Origin: Allomyces arbusculus
Taxonomy: Eukaryota; Blastocladiomycota; Blastocladiomycetes; Blastocladiales; Blastocladiaceae
DNA: 64,000 nucleotides
Assembly: GCA_027604705.1 (NCBI GenBank)
Contig: JADHYV010000029.1
Location: forward strand, 1-64,000
Direction of reading: 5' to 3'
Numbering within the stretch: position 1 is the first letter of the stretch; each line of letters opens with the position of its first letter. Positions 45,967 through 57,768 of this stretch are shown here, in pieces. The position numbers and the translations under genes are program-made. The notes beneath the pieces are model-generated. The model was not told the DNA's origin, did no database searches, and saw nothing but the letters and a program-made list of their open reading frames with translations.

Positions 45967-47406
45967 ATGGCCGCCGCTCGCCACTCCACCCCCGTCACGA
46001 CGACGGCCGCGGGCCCCGCGCCCGCCACATCGAGCGCGGCCGACAGCAGCGTCCCGGCCCCGGCCCCACCCCCACCCCCACCGCACGCGCTCGCGCATCC
46101 GCCACACGCCCCGCCGCATGACCAGCTCCAGCACCACCTGCACCACCTGCACGCCGCGCAGTTCCACCACCAGCACCAGCTGCACATCCAGCATCAATTG
46201 CAGGCCGTGGCCGCGGCCGCGGCGGCTGCAGCAGCGGCCGGATCGACCACGAGCGCGCCCGCGCCGCCCGCCATCTACGCTGGCGTGGATCTTGCAACAG
46301 CAGCGGCCGCGGCCGCTGCTGCCCACCACGCGCATGTCCATGCGGTGCCGAGTACAGGCGCGCCGCCGCCGCCGGTCCCCGCGGGCGTCATGATGGCGCC
46401 GCCGCCATTGGGATCGCGCGCGGCCCTTGTCGCAGCCACCGCCGCACCGACGGCGGCGGCGGGCAGCGCGTCGGGCACGCCGCGGTCGGCGACGCCCGCT
46501 CCCAATATGACGCCGGCCCCACTGTCGTCGTCATCGGCGCCGATGGCTCCTGCCATCACATCGGCGTCGTCGTCTGGCGGCAGCACCTCGGCCGACCCCG
46601 AGGCCCTCTTGCGGCGGCACAAGGCGAACCTGTTCTTTGACGGGTTGCGGCAGTACCTGCCGACGTTTCACACGATGACGCTCGACGAAGCCTGCCAGCA
46701 GGCGCGGCGCATTCTCGCCGACGATCCGGTCCCGAGCGCGGAACCGGGCGGTGCCGGCGTGAGTCCCGTGGCGACGAAAGCGTGGACGGTGCTCGAGGAT
46801 ATGGCATTGGCCAAACTGCTGGTGGAGCATCGCGTCCTGTCCAAGTCGGACGCGGCGTGGCCGCCGATCTTGGCGGGGATGAACCAGGTCCGGCCGGCGC
46901 GCGTGTTTACAATGGAGGCCTGTGTCAAGGTCATGAATGATCGGATCTTGAGGCATTTCTGTGCGGCGAGGGACGTCCTTGTGCACCAGCTGGGACTGTC
47001 CGAGGACCAGGTGCCGCTCACCGAGTACGGGCAGACGGTCAAGCGGTACCTCGAGTTGCGGGAGCTGACGCTGGGCGTTGGTACGCTCCCACGCGGTGCC
47101 GCTCTCGTTCCGAGTGAGACATGCCGGCTGACCCACGACGTGTCTTCTGATAGGTCGCCGCCGGTGGAGCCGCCGCCGCGGCCGGTCACCGTCGCCCGCG
47201 TCGGTCTCGGGCGCCGCAGCCGCGCTGCCGATGCGCACGACTCCACCGACGCCGCTCGCCGTGCCCTCGCCCGAGACCCTGCGCGGGATCCTGGCGGCGA
47301 CGACGACGACGACGACGACGACCGCCGCGCCGATCACGCCGATGCTCACAGCGCTGTCGCCGCAGACGATGGCACCCGTCGTCGCACCGGCCACCGCCGC
47401 GCTCAT

Positions 47407-47437
<31 letters not shown>

Positions 47438-48016
47438 GCGATGACCCGTGCCGCCAGCACCGGGCCAACTCTGCCCGCGCCGACGAGCAACGGCTCAACC
47501 TCCGACGACCCGTTCCAGCGCGCGCCCAAGCGGCGCCGCGTCGACGTCGACACCACCGACACCGACCCGGCAGCCCGCGACGCGTCGTCCCCCACGATCG
47601 ACCCAACGACGACCGCAACGGCCGTGCACGCGGCCGCCGTCGCGCAGGGCGTAACCCGTGCGGCGGAGGCATTGTTTGCTGGAATTGCTGCTGCCGCGGC
47701 GTCTGCTGCCGCGCATGACGCGCCACCGCCAGTCGCGACCCCGGCAGGACCGGGCGGACCTGTCGCGGGGGTCGCAGGGGCTGCGTCGGCGTCGGCATCG
47801 GCGCTGGGCGTGTTGCAGTTGCGCAGGGACGTGGATGAGCTGAGGCGCGAGGTGGGGGAGGTGCGCGCGTTGGTCGAGCAGGTGGTCGTGCTGCTGCGCG
47901 TGCGTGGGTCCGGGGGTGGGAGTGGCGGAGGGGCGGCGGCGGGTGCGGGAGGAGCGGGTGGAGCGCAGGGTGGGGCGGTGCCGGGTGGCCAAGGTGCGGG
48001 CGGGACGATGCGGTGA
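45967..48016 (+). CDS. Nuclear low-complexity protein with conserved helical core
   Basis: Not firmly recognised. Two exons in phase, 45967-47080 and 47154-48016, giving 658 residues. The N-terminus is Ala/Pro/His-rich (HHLHHLHAAQFHHQHQLH). A denser, non-repetitive core at about 220-371 (HKANLFFDGLRQYLPTFHTM; KAWTVLEDMALAKLLVEH; VFTMEACVKVMNDRILRHF) is helical and might be SANT/Myb-like given the W-T-x-x-E-D spacing, but I am not sure. The second half has an Arg/Ser stretch, a nuclear localisation signal (PKRRRVDVD) and a predicted coiled coil (VLQLRRDVDELRREVGEVRA) near the end. It is divergent from the TFIIA gene with about 340 bp between starts. A transcription regulator is the likeliest role. 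Confidence 0.7.
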
Positions 48017-48333
48017 TGTGCAGGAGGGGATGCGCTGGTTTGGATCTTTGATGCTTGAATCGCGAGCGGGCGAGGTTGTGTCAGCGACAGGGACCGATCC
48101 GGGGACGTGCGCCTCGCGAGGTGCGGCCTGCGTTCAGGGAGAGGCGAGTGACTCAGTTCCTGCAAGAGAGCCATCAGTCCCCTGCCGTCGACCGCGGCGT
48201 TTTTCATTACCACCACGACGGCGAGCGCGACGGCGCCGGCTCCGGCGACACTCGCCACCACGACCACGACAACGACAACGACCGCGACTTGCCGCAACGT
48301 GCCGCACGCGCCGCCGCTCCCCTCTCCGACGGC

Positions 48334-51300
48334 ATGCCGCCACCACCACCCCCCGCCGCCGGCGCGACGGCCGCCTCGGCCCTTGCTCCCTTCCCTGCCG
48401 ACGACCCGCTCGCCGAACTGCTTGGCATGCTCGCACCGCCGCACCTTTCCACCACCAGCTCGGCAGCGCCCACGGATGCCGCCCTGCGGTTGCCGCCGCG
48501 TCGCCGCAGGCCCGCCGGCGACCGACCCAGTAGCGACTTGGCGAGCGCACCGTCCGTGGCCGACGCGGATTTATGGTTTGCGTTTGAGACGACGCCGGCG
48601 CTTGACGAGAACGACGACCAGGAGGAAGAGGACGAGGCGGGGGCGACGGCCGTGGACGACGCGGTGCCCGCCACGTTGCCGTCATCACCGCTTTCGCCGC
48701 CACGCGCCCGGTCGCCGAAGCGACGTCCGGGCGCGACTCAGTCTCAGCCCGCGGCGACAGGCTCGTCGGCGCGTCCCATCGCCGCACCTGTTCCCGCTCC
48801 CGCTCCCGTTCCCGCTCGCCCTCCCTCGTCCTCCTCCACGAGCTCCGCGCAGGACGACACCGAATACGAAGTGCACACGCTGGCGTCGCGCCGCCCGCTC
48901 CTGCACCGCGGCAAGTACATGGGGTTCGAGTACGAAGTCGTCTGGTCCGACGGGTCGCGTACCTGGGAGCCCGAATCCAACTTATCCGGGTGTGCCGTTT
49001 TACTCGCGGAGTTCGAGGAGCGCGAGCGCGCGGTGCGGGAGCGGAAAGTGGCGACGATCATGTCGCGCCGGAAACTGCCCGGTCGCGGCCGCGGGCGGAA
49101 AGTCGAGTATAACGTGGTCTGGACGGACGGGACCAAGTCGTGGTACGTGGCGCGCCGCGGGTGTGGTGAGGTGGGGGAGGTTTTGGCTGATGGTCAAGGA
49201 TGATTTTTGGCAGGGAACGCGCCGACACGCTCCCGGCGACCGCGCACGACTTGATCGCCGCGTTCGAGGCCGCACAGGTCACGCCCGCGCACTACCGCGA
49301 CCGATCCATCGCGCCGATCGGCGACCGAACCGTCACGCCGTCGCGCCGGTCGACGCGCGTCACGCGCGCCTCGGCCCGCGCGCGCTCGCCAACGCCACCG
49401 CCAGCACCACCGGCCGACAGCGACGACGACGATGACGGCTGGGACGAGGACACGGCCGCATCCTACGACCTGTCTTCGGCCGACAACTCGGACGAGCATG
49501 ATGACGACAACGACGATGACGACAACGACGATGATGACAGCGACTACGGCGCGCCGCGCAGCCGCCGCGCGACGACGCGGTCCGCACGCAAGTATGCGGC
49601 CACGGCCAGTGCCGCACCGGCCGTGTCATCGACCGCGGTCGAACGCCGGTTACGTACGGCGCCGCATGCGACGACCTGTTTTGCGTGCGCGCGTGGGGAC
49701 GAATTGGAAAAGAAGCCGCGCCGCGCCGGTGGGCGGAAACGGCGCGACGAGTTTTCGGATTCGGATGACGAGGCTCCGCGCGGCATGTTGCGCAAGTGTG
49801 GCAAATGCACGGCGGCGTATCACTATGTAATCTTTTTTTTTTTGCGTGGTCTTTTTTTTTTTTGCGGTGGGACCGGCCGGGTTGATGGTGGGACTGACGA
49901 AAAGGGTGGTGATGGGATAGGTCTGTGTTCCAAGGAGGGCCGACAAGCGCGGTCGTGCGACGATGGCACCCGCCGACGAGGACTCCGAGTTTGTGTGCCC
50001 GCATTGCGAGCAGGACGCCGAGGCCGACACGCGCAAGGACGAGGAGGCCGAGGTACCAGCCGACGTCGCGCCAATGGCAGAAGCGTCCTCGAGCGCCGTT
50101 GACCCGGCACCCGATGCGATGGCGTCCGCCGCAGACCCGACATCCGACGACGCGACCGCCACCGCCACGCCCAAGCCCGCGACACAGTGCGACCTCCTGT
50201 TCCCCGCGACCACCGCGTCCAGCGACAGCCAGCTGAGCCCGCCCATCACCAACAACGTTTGCCCGTACTGCCCGTTGACCCCACCCGCCGCGCGCGCCGT
50301 CTCCGTCCCGACCGACCTCCGCTTCCGGTGCCGCACGTGTCACGTCGCCATGCACTGGTCCTGTGCCGGCGCGCACCTCAACGTCGGTCTGCGCGCGTTC
50401 CACTGGAACTCGGCCTCCCCCGCGCCCCCCGTGCCCGATCCGACTCCCGCGACCGCCGCGACGCTCACGACCCTCCTCGACCGCGGCGAGTGCGGCGCGT
50501 GCCGCGCGTGCTCGACGTACGGGATCGAGCGGCTCGTCACGCACCGCGACGCGCGCCCCTTCCGCGAAATTCTCGTCAAGTGGGCCGGCGCGTCTTTCCG
50601 GCACGCGAGATGGGTGCCGGAACCGACGGTGCGCGGGATCCAGGGTCGTAAACTTGACATGTTCCTGCGGCGTATGGCCGGTCGTGCCGCCGTGCCGTCG
50701 GCCAAGGACGTGGTCCCGCGCGCATGGACGCAGGTGCATAAAGTGCTCGCCATGGACGACGACGGGCACGTGTTGGTCAAGTGGCGCGGCTTGCCGCCTG
50801 CGCACGCGACCTGGGAGGAGGTCGAGGACATGGAATGCAACGAGGACGCGGATTACCTGTGCGCGGTCGTCGCGTACCAGATTGCCGCTGAGATTGATAC
50901 CGTTTCGATGCGGCGCGACCGCGCGGCCTCGGCTGGGGACGAGGATGCAAGGCCCGACTCGGCGCAGCGGGTCACGAGCTTGCCCAAGGGGATGGCCGGT
51001 GGGACCCTGAAACCGCACCAGGTCTCAGGCTTGCAGTGGTTGCTCGACCGGTGGGCCGCGCGCACGCCGTGTATCTTGGCCGACGAAATGGGACTCGGCA
51101 AGACGGTGCAGGTGCTTGCACTCTTACACGTCCTGCTAACAATCTACCAGCGCGCACCGTTCCTGATTGTCGCGCCCAATTCCACACTCGATCATTGGGA
51201 GCGTGAATGTGCACGGTGGGCGCCGGCGCTGACGGTCGTGACGGCTTGGGGGACGGCAGCAGATCGCAAGGCCGTGCTGGACCACGAGTTGCTCGCCGAG

Positions 51301-53982
51301 TCGATGAAGTGCGGTGGAACTGCTGCACGGGCCGGGCGTGGTGGCGGTACCGGTGCCACGAGGCGGTCCGCTGACAGCAAGACCGAGGTATCGCTCAAGT
51401 GCCATGTGGTCCTGGCCAGCTACGAGTCGGTACAGCAGATGCCCGAACTCTCGCGCGTGCGGTGGTCCGGCGTGATCGTCGATGAAGGGCACAAGCTGAA
51501 AAACGACGAGGCCAAGTTATTTGCCTACCTCGCGGCCATGCACGCCGACCACCGCGTCCTCCTGTCCGGCACGCCACTGCAAAACTCGGTGCGCGAACTC
51601 GTCAACCTGTTGCACTTTCTCGACCCAACCGAGTTCCCGGACCCGGCCGCACTCGCCGACGAATTCAACGTGCTCGACGAGGCCGATGCGACCGCACGCG
51701 CTGCCAAAGTGCGTGCCCTGCACGCGATCCTGAGGCCGCGACTGTTGCGCCGGACCAAGGACGATGTGGATATGCACCTCCCACCGCGTCGCGACCAGGT
51801 GGTCGCCGTGCGCATGTCGCCGCTGCAGCGCGAACTCGTGCGCGACATTTACTCGTCGAATTTCGAGTTGCTCAAGGCGCTCGGCGTGCAGGCGGCCGCC
51901 GCGGCCACGGGCACGGGGACGACAACGTCGGCCGCCGGATCGGTCGTGCGGTCGGCATCGCTGCAGAACATTGTCATGCAGTGCCGCAAGGTGCTCTCGC
52001 ACCCGTTCACGCTTCCCGCCGTCGAGCAAGGCTTGCCGGCAACGACCAACGCGCACGTGCGGCTTGTCGAATCCGCGGGCAAATTGGCGCTGCTCGACCG
52101 GATCTTGCCAAGGTTGCAGGCGGGCGGGCACAAATTGCTCATTTTCGCGCAATTCATGTCGACGCTCGACATTCTCGAAGACTACCTGATTGGATGCAAG
52201 CTGGCCAACCCGTTTTCGTATTACCGGCTCGACGGCGACACGCCGCGCCCGCAAAGGCAGGACCGGATTGATAGGTTTAACAACGACCCGGACGCGCTCG
52301 TGTTCTTGCTCTCGACGCGCGCAGGTGGGGTGGGGGTTACCTTGACTGCGGCTGATACAGTGATCGTGTATGACTTGGACTGGAACCCGCACTGGGACGC
52401 GCAAGCGATTGCACGCGCGCACCGGATCGGACAGACCAAGCCAGTCCTCGCACTCAGGTTTGTCACGGCGCAGTCGGTCGAGGAACGCATGGCCGCCGTC
52501 GCGCACCGGAAACTCGCGCTCGACCATGCGGTCGTGCAGGCGATGCGTGGCGGCGGCAAGGGTCAAGGGGATGACGAGAACCCAGACGAGGATCTGTTGA
52601 AGGATGTCGTGCAGTACGGCGCGCGTGCGGCGTTTGCGGCTGATGAGGAGGCTGAGGGGAAGGACGTCGCGGTCGGCGTGTATGCCGACGAGGAGATTGA
52701 CCGGATGCTGGATCGGACCGCGCTCGAGAATGACAAGGTCGACGAGGCCGACCGGCCCAAGTCGACGACGCCCGACGGGGTCACCGCACGGCCCGCGACC
52801 CCCGCTGACGTGGGGGGTGCCTGCGATGATGCCGAGTGGACCGCGGTCCTTGCCCGCGTGCGTGCCGTTGCGGACGCGGCCGCGCGCCGGGACGCCGCGG
52901 CGCTCGCGCAGGGCCGACGTCGGCGGCGGACGACCACGCAGGGTGCGGGCCCGGCATTTGACGATATGCCTGACGATGGAGATGGCGAGTACGTCCCGCC
53001 CGCAGCCGATGCCGCCGGGGAGGCAGAGGACATGGACGAGGACGTCGGTGACGGAATCACGGCCGACGTAATTGCCGACTTGGGCGGGATTGGGCTGGTC
53101 CCAGGGGCTGCCGCGGATCGCGGTGCTGACGCGGCCGCGCTAGCGGTCGGTGGTGCGGACGAGAACGCGCCGGTGGTCCCACCCCCGCCGCCGCCGCCGA
53201 CGACGAAGGGCGGGGACAAGGCACCGCGCAAGCGCAAGCGCAAGGACACCACCGAGCCCGCGACCGCCGATGGCGACGGCGCCAAGGCGAATGGCGAGGG
53301 CAAGAAGCGCCGGCGCAAGACTGCAACGGCCGATGGGACAGCTGGCAAGGCGGAGGGCGAGGGCAAGAAGAAACGCAAGAAACCATTGCAGCTCGCGCCC
53401 TCGTCGGCCGTGCACGAAGTCCTCCCACCAACGGCGCCTATGCTGCCGGCGCGCGCCGAAAGCGTCCCACCGCCGCGCACGGCAGTCCCGCTCGCGCCGT
53501 CCTTGCCCATGTTCACAGTGGCCGACCTGGCCGGGCCCTCCATGTTCGTCCCGACCACCGGCCGCGCCCGCGCGCACACGACCGGCTCGGCCATCCCGAT
53601 CTCCACGTTCTACCCGGCGAACCCGCACTTTGCCTCAAATTGGCTCGCGCCGGCGCTCGCGCCCACATCGGCCACCACCGCCGCGTCACGCTCGCCCGGC
53701 GCGATCCAACGGCGCCGCGCAGCCAGAGCGGCGCGCGGGTACCAGTGCTGGATCTGTTCCGGCAGCTTGTACGCGACAGCCGCACACCATTTGCCCACGC
53801 GGTGTGCGGCGCTGACGGACCGGGCGTGGTGCGAGATGCGGTGGCAGGACGCGCGCGCGCGGGGGTTGACGGGGTTTGCGACGGTACTGGCACGCGCGGT
53901 GCAGGCGGCCGAGGCGATGGCGGTGGGGCACATGGGTGGGGTGCAGGTGAAGCGCGAGGGAGGAGGAGGGGCCATGGAGTGA
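48334..53982 (+). CDS. CHD-type chromatin remodeller (Mi-2/Mit1-like)
   Basis: An ATP-dependent nucleosome remodeller. Three exons in phase, 48334-49142, 49214-49826, 49921-53982, giving 1827 residues; the frame is open upstream to 48055 without an ATG. In order: chromodomain-like unit 1 (about 175-228, KYMGFEYEVVWSDGSRTWEP), unit 2 (about 232-300, YNVVWTDGTKSW), acidic stretch, PHD finger (about 423-505, CFAC to CPHC, with H-Y-V-C formed across an intron), a second Cys cluster (588-640), chromodomains 3 (EILVKWAGASFRHARWVP) and 4 (VLVKWRGLPPAHATWEEVED), then the SNF2 motor: DEMGLGKT near 861, VDEGHKLKN near 994, LLSGTPLQN, and helicase C to about 1347 (STRAGGVGVTL; ARAHRIGQ). The tail is Lys-rich with a late Cys/His cluster (CWICSGSL). 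The PHD-chromo-SNF2 order fits CHD3/Mi-2 and fission yeast Mit1 of SHREC. Confidence 0.92.
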
Positions 53983-54016
53983 TGTTGTTCGGAGCGAGAG
54001 AGGGAGGTGGGACGGG

Positions 54017-54024
54017 TATTTATA
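54017..54024 (-). promoter_or_regulatory. Orphan TATA box, antisense to remodeller 3' end
   Basis: TATAAATA followed by cccgtccc on the minus strand, very similar to the TFIIA gene's TATAAATAcgtccc. No minus-strand gene begins just after it; transcription would run into the 3' end of the remodeller gene. It may be chance or an antisense promoter. Confidence 0.3.
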
Positions 54025-54351
54025 ATGGGCCGAGAGTGGAGGGGTGGGCAGCTCCAGGCCCGAGGCGCGCGCGGTGGATGGGGATCTGGATGGGTTCCGC
54101 GCGCGAAGCAGATTACGCGGCGCGACGCGGTGGAGAGGAGCGTGGGCGCGCGGCCGCGCGAGAGGTTGGCAGCGAGGATGAAAGCCGTTGTTTCCGTTGT
54201 TTCGGGAAAATGATTCTTTGGCCGCGGTCAGGTGTGGTTTGGTCAAGGCCCAGCCAGCACTACATCAAAGTACAAGTACAACGCCGAGCAGGAACCTCTG
54301 CTCGATCACCATCTCCGTCAAGCTCACGCCCCACCTCGACTGCGCAATAAC

Positions 54352-54767
54352 ATGGCGCAAAGCTCCGTCCGCGCCAAGATCATTGGCGTCGCGGCGGGCG
54401 TCACGCTGCCGTGCCTATGGCTCGGGTACACGCTCGGCAACCGCTGGTCGCAGGCGCCGCCGCCCGGCGCACCCTCCGCCATGATCGGCACACCGGCGGC
54501 TGCTGTCGCAGCCCCGGCAAGCAGCGCTGCACCAGGCGTCGCGGATCCCGTTGCGAGCATGAGTATCGACGAGTGCCGCGCTTTGTTTGACGAGTATGGA
54601 CGACTACGGTTCACAATGGTCCAGATCAGGCCGACTGATGGTGCAATTTTGGTAGAACCACGTCGCTGCACCAGCGTGCTGTCACGGAACGCGCTGCGAT
54701 CGCCGCCAAGATGCAGACGGTCGAGGCAAGGATTAGGGCAAACGGTCCAGGTTCGGGGTCGGCGTGA
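54352..54767 (+). CDS. Small membrane-anchored coiled-coil protein
   Basis: Not recognised. Two exons in phase, 54352-54608 and 54656-54767, giving 122 residues. The intron has a GTTCAC donor and TAG acceptor and is preferred because it replaces an Arg/Cys-rich read-through by a smooth helical continuation. After MAQSSVRAKI there is one hydrophobic segment (IIGVAAGVTLPCLWLGYTLG), an Ala/Pro linker, then a helical end (DECRALFDEYGRLR joined to TTSLHQRAVTERAAIAAKM and QTVEARIRANG). The layout (one membrane segment near the start, then coiled coil) is common among mitochondrial inner-membrane assembly factors; that role is a guess. Confidence 0.65.
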
Positions 54768-54938
54768 ATACAAGGCAACCAATTGATTGTCAGGTTGATG
54801 TGTACTGTCAGCTCTGGCCCGTCTCCTCCATGTAAGAAATCCCCATCGTCTATCAACCTTTCCCAAGTCTGTGATCTATCCCTTCCTCCTCCATCCCATC
54901 CAGTCCACCTGCCCTCCAGTCCCCCCACCCGTCTCTCC

Positions 54939-56643
54939 TCAACCAATCAACCCGGCCACCACCTCGTTCGCTCCTTCATGCCCCTCGACTTCCGGCGGCC
55001 GCGCCGTCGCCAACTCTCTCCAGTCCAACAACGGCATCCGTTTCGCGCCATCCGGCCCAATCTCGTGCGCGACTGCCATATCGCGCAAGTACGGCACGAC
55101 AAGCGGCACACAGGTGTCGCCATGCCGCGCCCAATGTGCGGCCAAGTGCCGCATGCGCGCGAAATTGCCGACGGGGGACGTCAAGTGCATGATGTGTGCG
55201 AGCACGGCGGCTTCGGTCGCGGGCAGGACGTATCGCGCGGACCGTGGCAGGGTCGCGAGCGCGGTCGCGATGGCTTGCACGGCGGCGAGGTTGTGCATGG
55301 CGAGGAGGTGCTATCAGGTCGGGATGCGATCAGTCCGCCACATGCAGAGAGAAAGGATGAGGGATCAATGTACCTCGCACACGCGCACAAACTTTTGCAC
55401 GAGCGCCGACCGCGTGCCTTCGGTGATTCCAGCGGTCGTGCACGCGTCGGTCACGGCCTTGGTCGTCTACACACCACCAAATCCACGGCGCGTCAGCTGG
55501 TGATCAACTTTCGCACTCACGGACCAGACACGACAGAGACCTTGTTGAACCGCGTCGCCATGGTGGTGAACACGTCGTGGTCGACATTCTCCCCCTTGGC
55601 AATCGCCGAAGTTAGCCGCACACGTACGCCGTGCCACGCGGCCCCATCGAGTTCCGTCATGACGGTCGCAATGTGTCTTGACGACACCTGGAACCACGGC
55701 ACGTGTGTGTCCTTGCGCGCGCCGAGCACGATATTCGCAAGCGTGCGGCGCACACGGCGCGCGAGCGTGAGTGCCGGGAGTCCCTCTAACCGCTCGTCGG
55801 TGAATGTCAATATCCACGAGTCACGGCCAAAATGCAGGAACTCGTACCGAAACTCACCGCGCGTTCCACGACCTCGCCCTTGTCCACCACCTCCTTATTT
55901 ATCTTCTCGCCCCCCGTCTCGCCCCCCGCCGCCGGGACGACGACCGTCTCCTCGGAATCGGCCTTGATCGATGACGGACTGCCCGACACTACGACCGGCC
56001 CCCCCACCGCCTCGTCCGCGCCCTCATTCTCCCCTCCAGTCGGCGCCGGATCACGTACCCCCTGAATCTCATTCTCTTCCGCGCTCTTGAGCTCCAGCGA
56101 CTCGACCAGATCCTCAACCGCATCGAGGCACTCGCGCACGCCCGACGACCCCGTGAGACTACTCCCGCCACCGGCCAACACGACCCAGGCCCGCGGCTTC
56201 GCCATTCTCTGGTCGGGGGCCACGTGCCGGTCATCGCGTCTCAGCGCGTATGCGAACCGCCGGTCCAGGACCGCCGGGTCGGGCGCATCGTGCACCGCAA
56301 CAAACGGCGACGTCGCCATCGCGCGAAGCAGTTGCGCGAGCCGCGCGTCGTCGACATCGTCGGCCGCCGCCGCCGGAGGTGCGAGCGTGGCGGTGGCGAG
56401 AGACGCGCGCCGTGTCCGTGCCGCGCTCGCCGCGGGCGCGTGGGGGGAGGAGGGTACGGCAAGCGACGCACGCCGCGTCGGGCTGGTCAGAAGGTACGGC
56501 GCGGGCGCGGGCATCGGGATGTACATGGTCGATGATGACGCGTCAGGCGGCTCAAAATGCTGCGCCAGCCGATGCACGTGGCCGGGCGCGACGGGGACAG
56601 GGCGCGCCGTCGGCGCCGCGGCGGTGGCGGCAGTGGTGGACAT
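54939..56643 (-). CDS. Second RasGEF-domain protein
   Basis: A CDC25-type domain on the minus strand. The start is the ATG at 56643 (MSTTAATAAAPTARPVP). The N-terminal half is Ala/Pro-rich with a stretch around LLRAMATSPFVAVHDA and an acidic tail. Around 55830 the open frame changes to one encoding FLHFGRDSWILTFTDERLEG; I could not place a clean intron. The GEF core is spread over three exons: RFNKVSV (to about 55530), TTKAVTDACTTAG through ALVQKFVRVCE (about 55471-55370), and HLLAMHNLAAVQAIATALAT (55310-54939) with FARMRHLAAHW and VPLVVPYLRDMAVAHEIGPD, the equivalent of the PFLGVYLTDL block. It is far shorter than usual and divergent at key positions, so exchange activity is uncertain. Confidence 0.65.
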
Positions 56644-56759
56644 GGTGGAGACGGTGCGCGCGGACGGCAGGAGTGCCGAGTGATCGGGCGCAAGTGCAGC
56701 CGTGCAAATTTCGTGTCGGGGCGAGAGAGAATCACGCGCTCGCGCGCTAGGGTCGAGCA

Positions 56760-57768
56760 AGACGCGCCGAGCGGATGACTTGAACGCTCACACGGAGCGC
56801 AAAGGAGCGCGAGCAGCTGCGAGGACGTGGATGAGGAAGGTTTATTCCGATCGGTAGGACGGGCAGTCGTGGTTCTTCCAACGAAGGTCGGGGGGTCGAC
56901 GCGGTGGTGGTGGGGTGGGGGCCAGCCAAGGGTCTGCAGTGGTGATCGGATCGGAGGCCGGGCTGCGCTGTTGTGCGCGCGGAATCTGCGCTTAAAATCG
57001 ATTGCGATGCAAATGCGGGGGGTCGTGAGGCCTTGGTGATGAGCAATACGGGGGTCTGTGCAGGAGACGCAGCGGAGGTTGCGATGTGTTAATGGTGGGA
57101 AATATCACAGCTTGTCTCGCACCAGTGACCGCTAGTCTCGCACCCACCGGATCGATCCTCGACGCGGCCAAACCGGACGGCGCCGTTCGTTCGTCAGCGC
57201 CATGGCGCACACCTCGAATCCGCTCGATGCCAAACACGCGCTTCTTGTCTTGCCATCATGACTGCCGGCTTCTTCTGAGCACTGGTGTGCATGACCCCCT
57301 CGTGTCCTCCCGCTCCATTGCCTCGAGGTAACCACTTGTCCGTTTTCAGGTTGTCAGACCGATCTCGAGCGAGCAGAATGGCATTGGGCCTTGAACGCGA
57401 CCGCGGCACGACACGGCCATTTCTCGTTTTGGCCGGGATGGTGGCGGGGTCACCTCGGGGTCCGACGACGCGTGCGACTCGCAGGCGGTGTGGATATTTT
57501 TGGACGTTCGTGAATGTTTGCCTGCCGGTAAGCCTGGAGCGCTGGAGGAGCTCGCACGCATTTCGTGCTTGAATCGGGCAGCCACGCAACGTCGCGGGCC
57601 GGTGATGGGGGAGAGACGATAACCAACGGACGTGCCATTTTGGTCGTCGTCGTAGTGGTGGTTGCTCGCGGACGGAGAGATGCTGACCAGCACGTACGGT
57701 TTCTCGCACGGAGGCCAACCCAATCTGACTAAAACAACAAGGCATGACGCACGCAATACATTCCAACT
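56760..57768. other. Intergenic, no gene seen
   Basis: About 1 kb between the second RasGEF start and the 3' end of the coiled-coil gene. No frame shows protein-like composition or splice-consistent exons. Confidence 0.45.
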
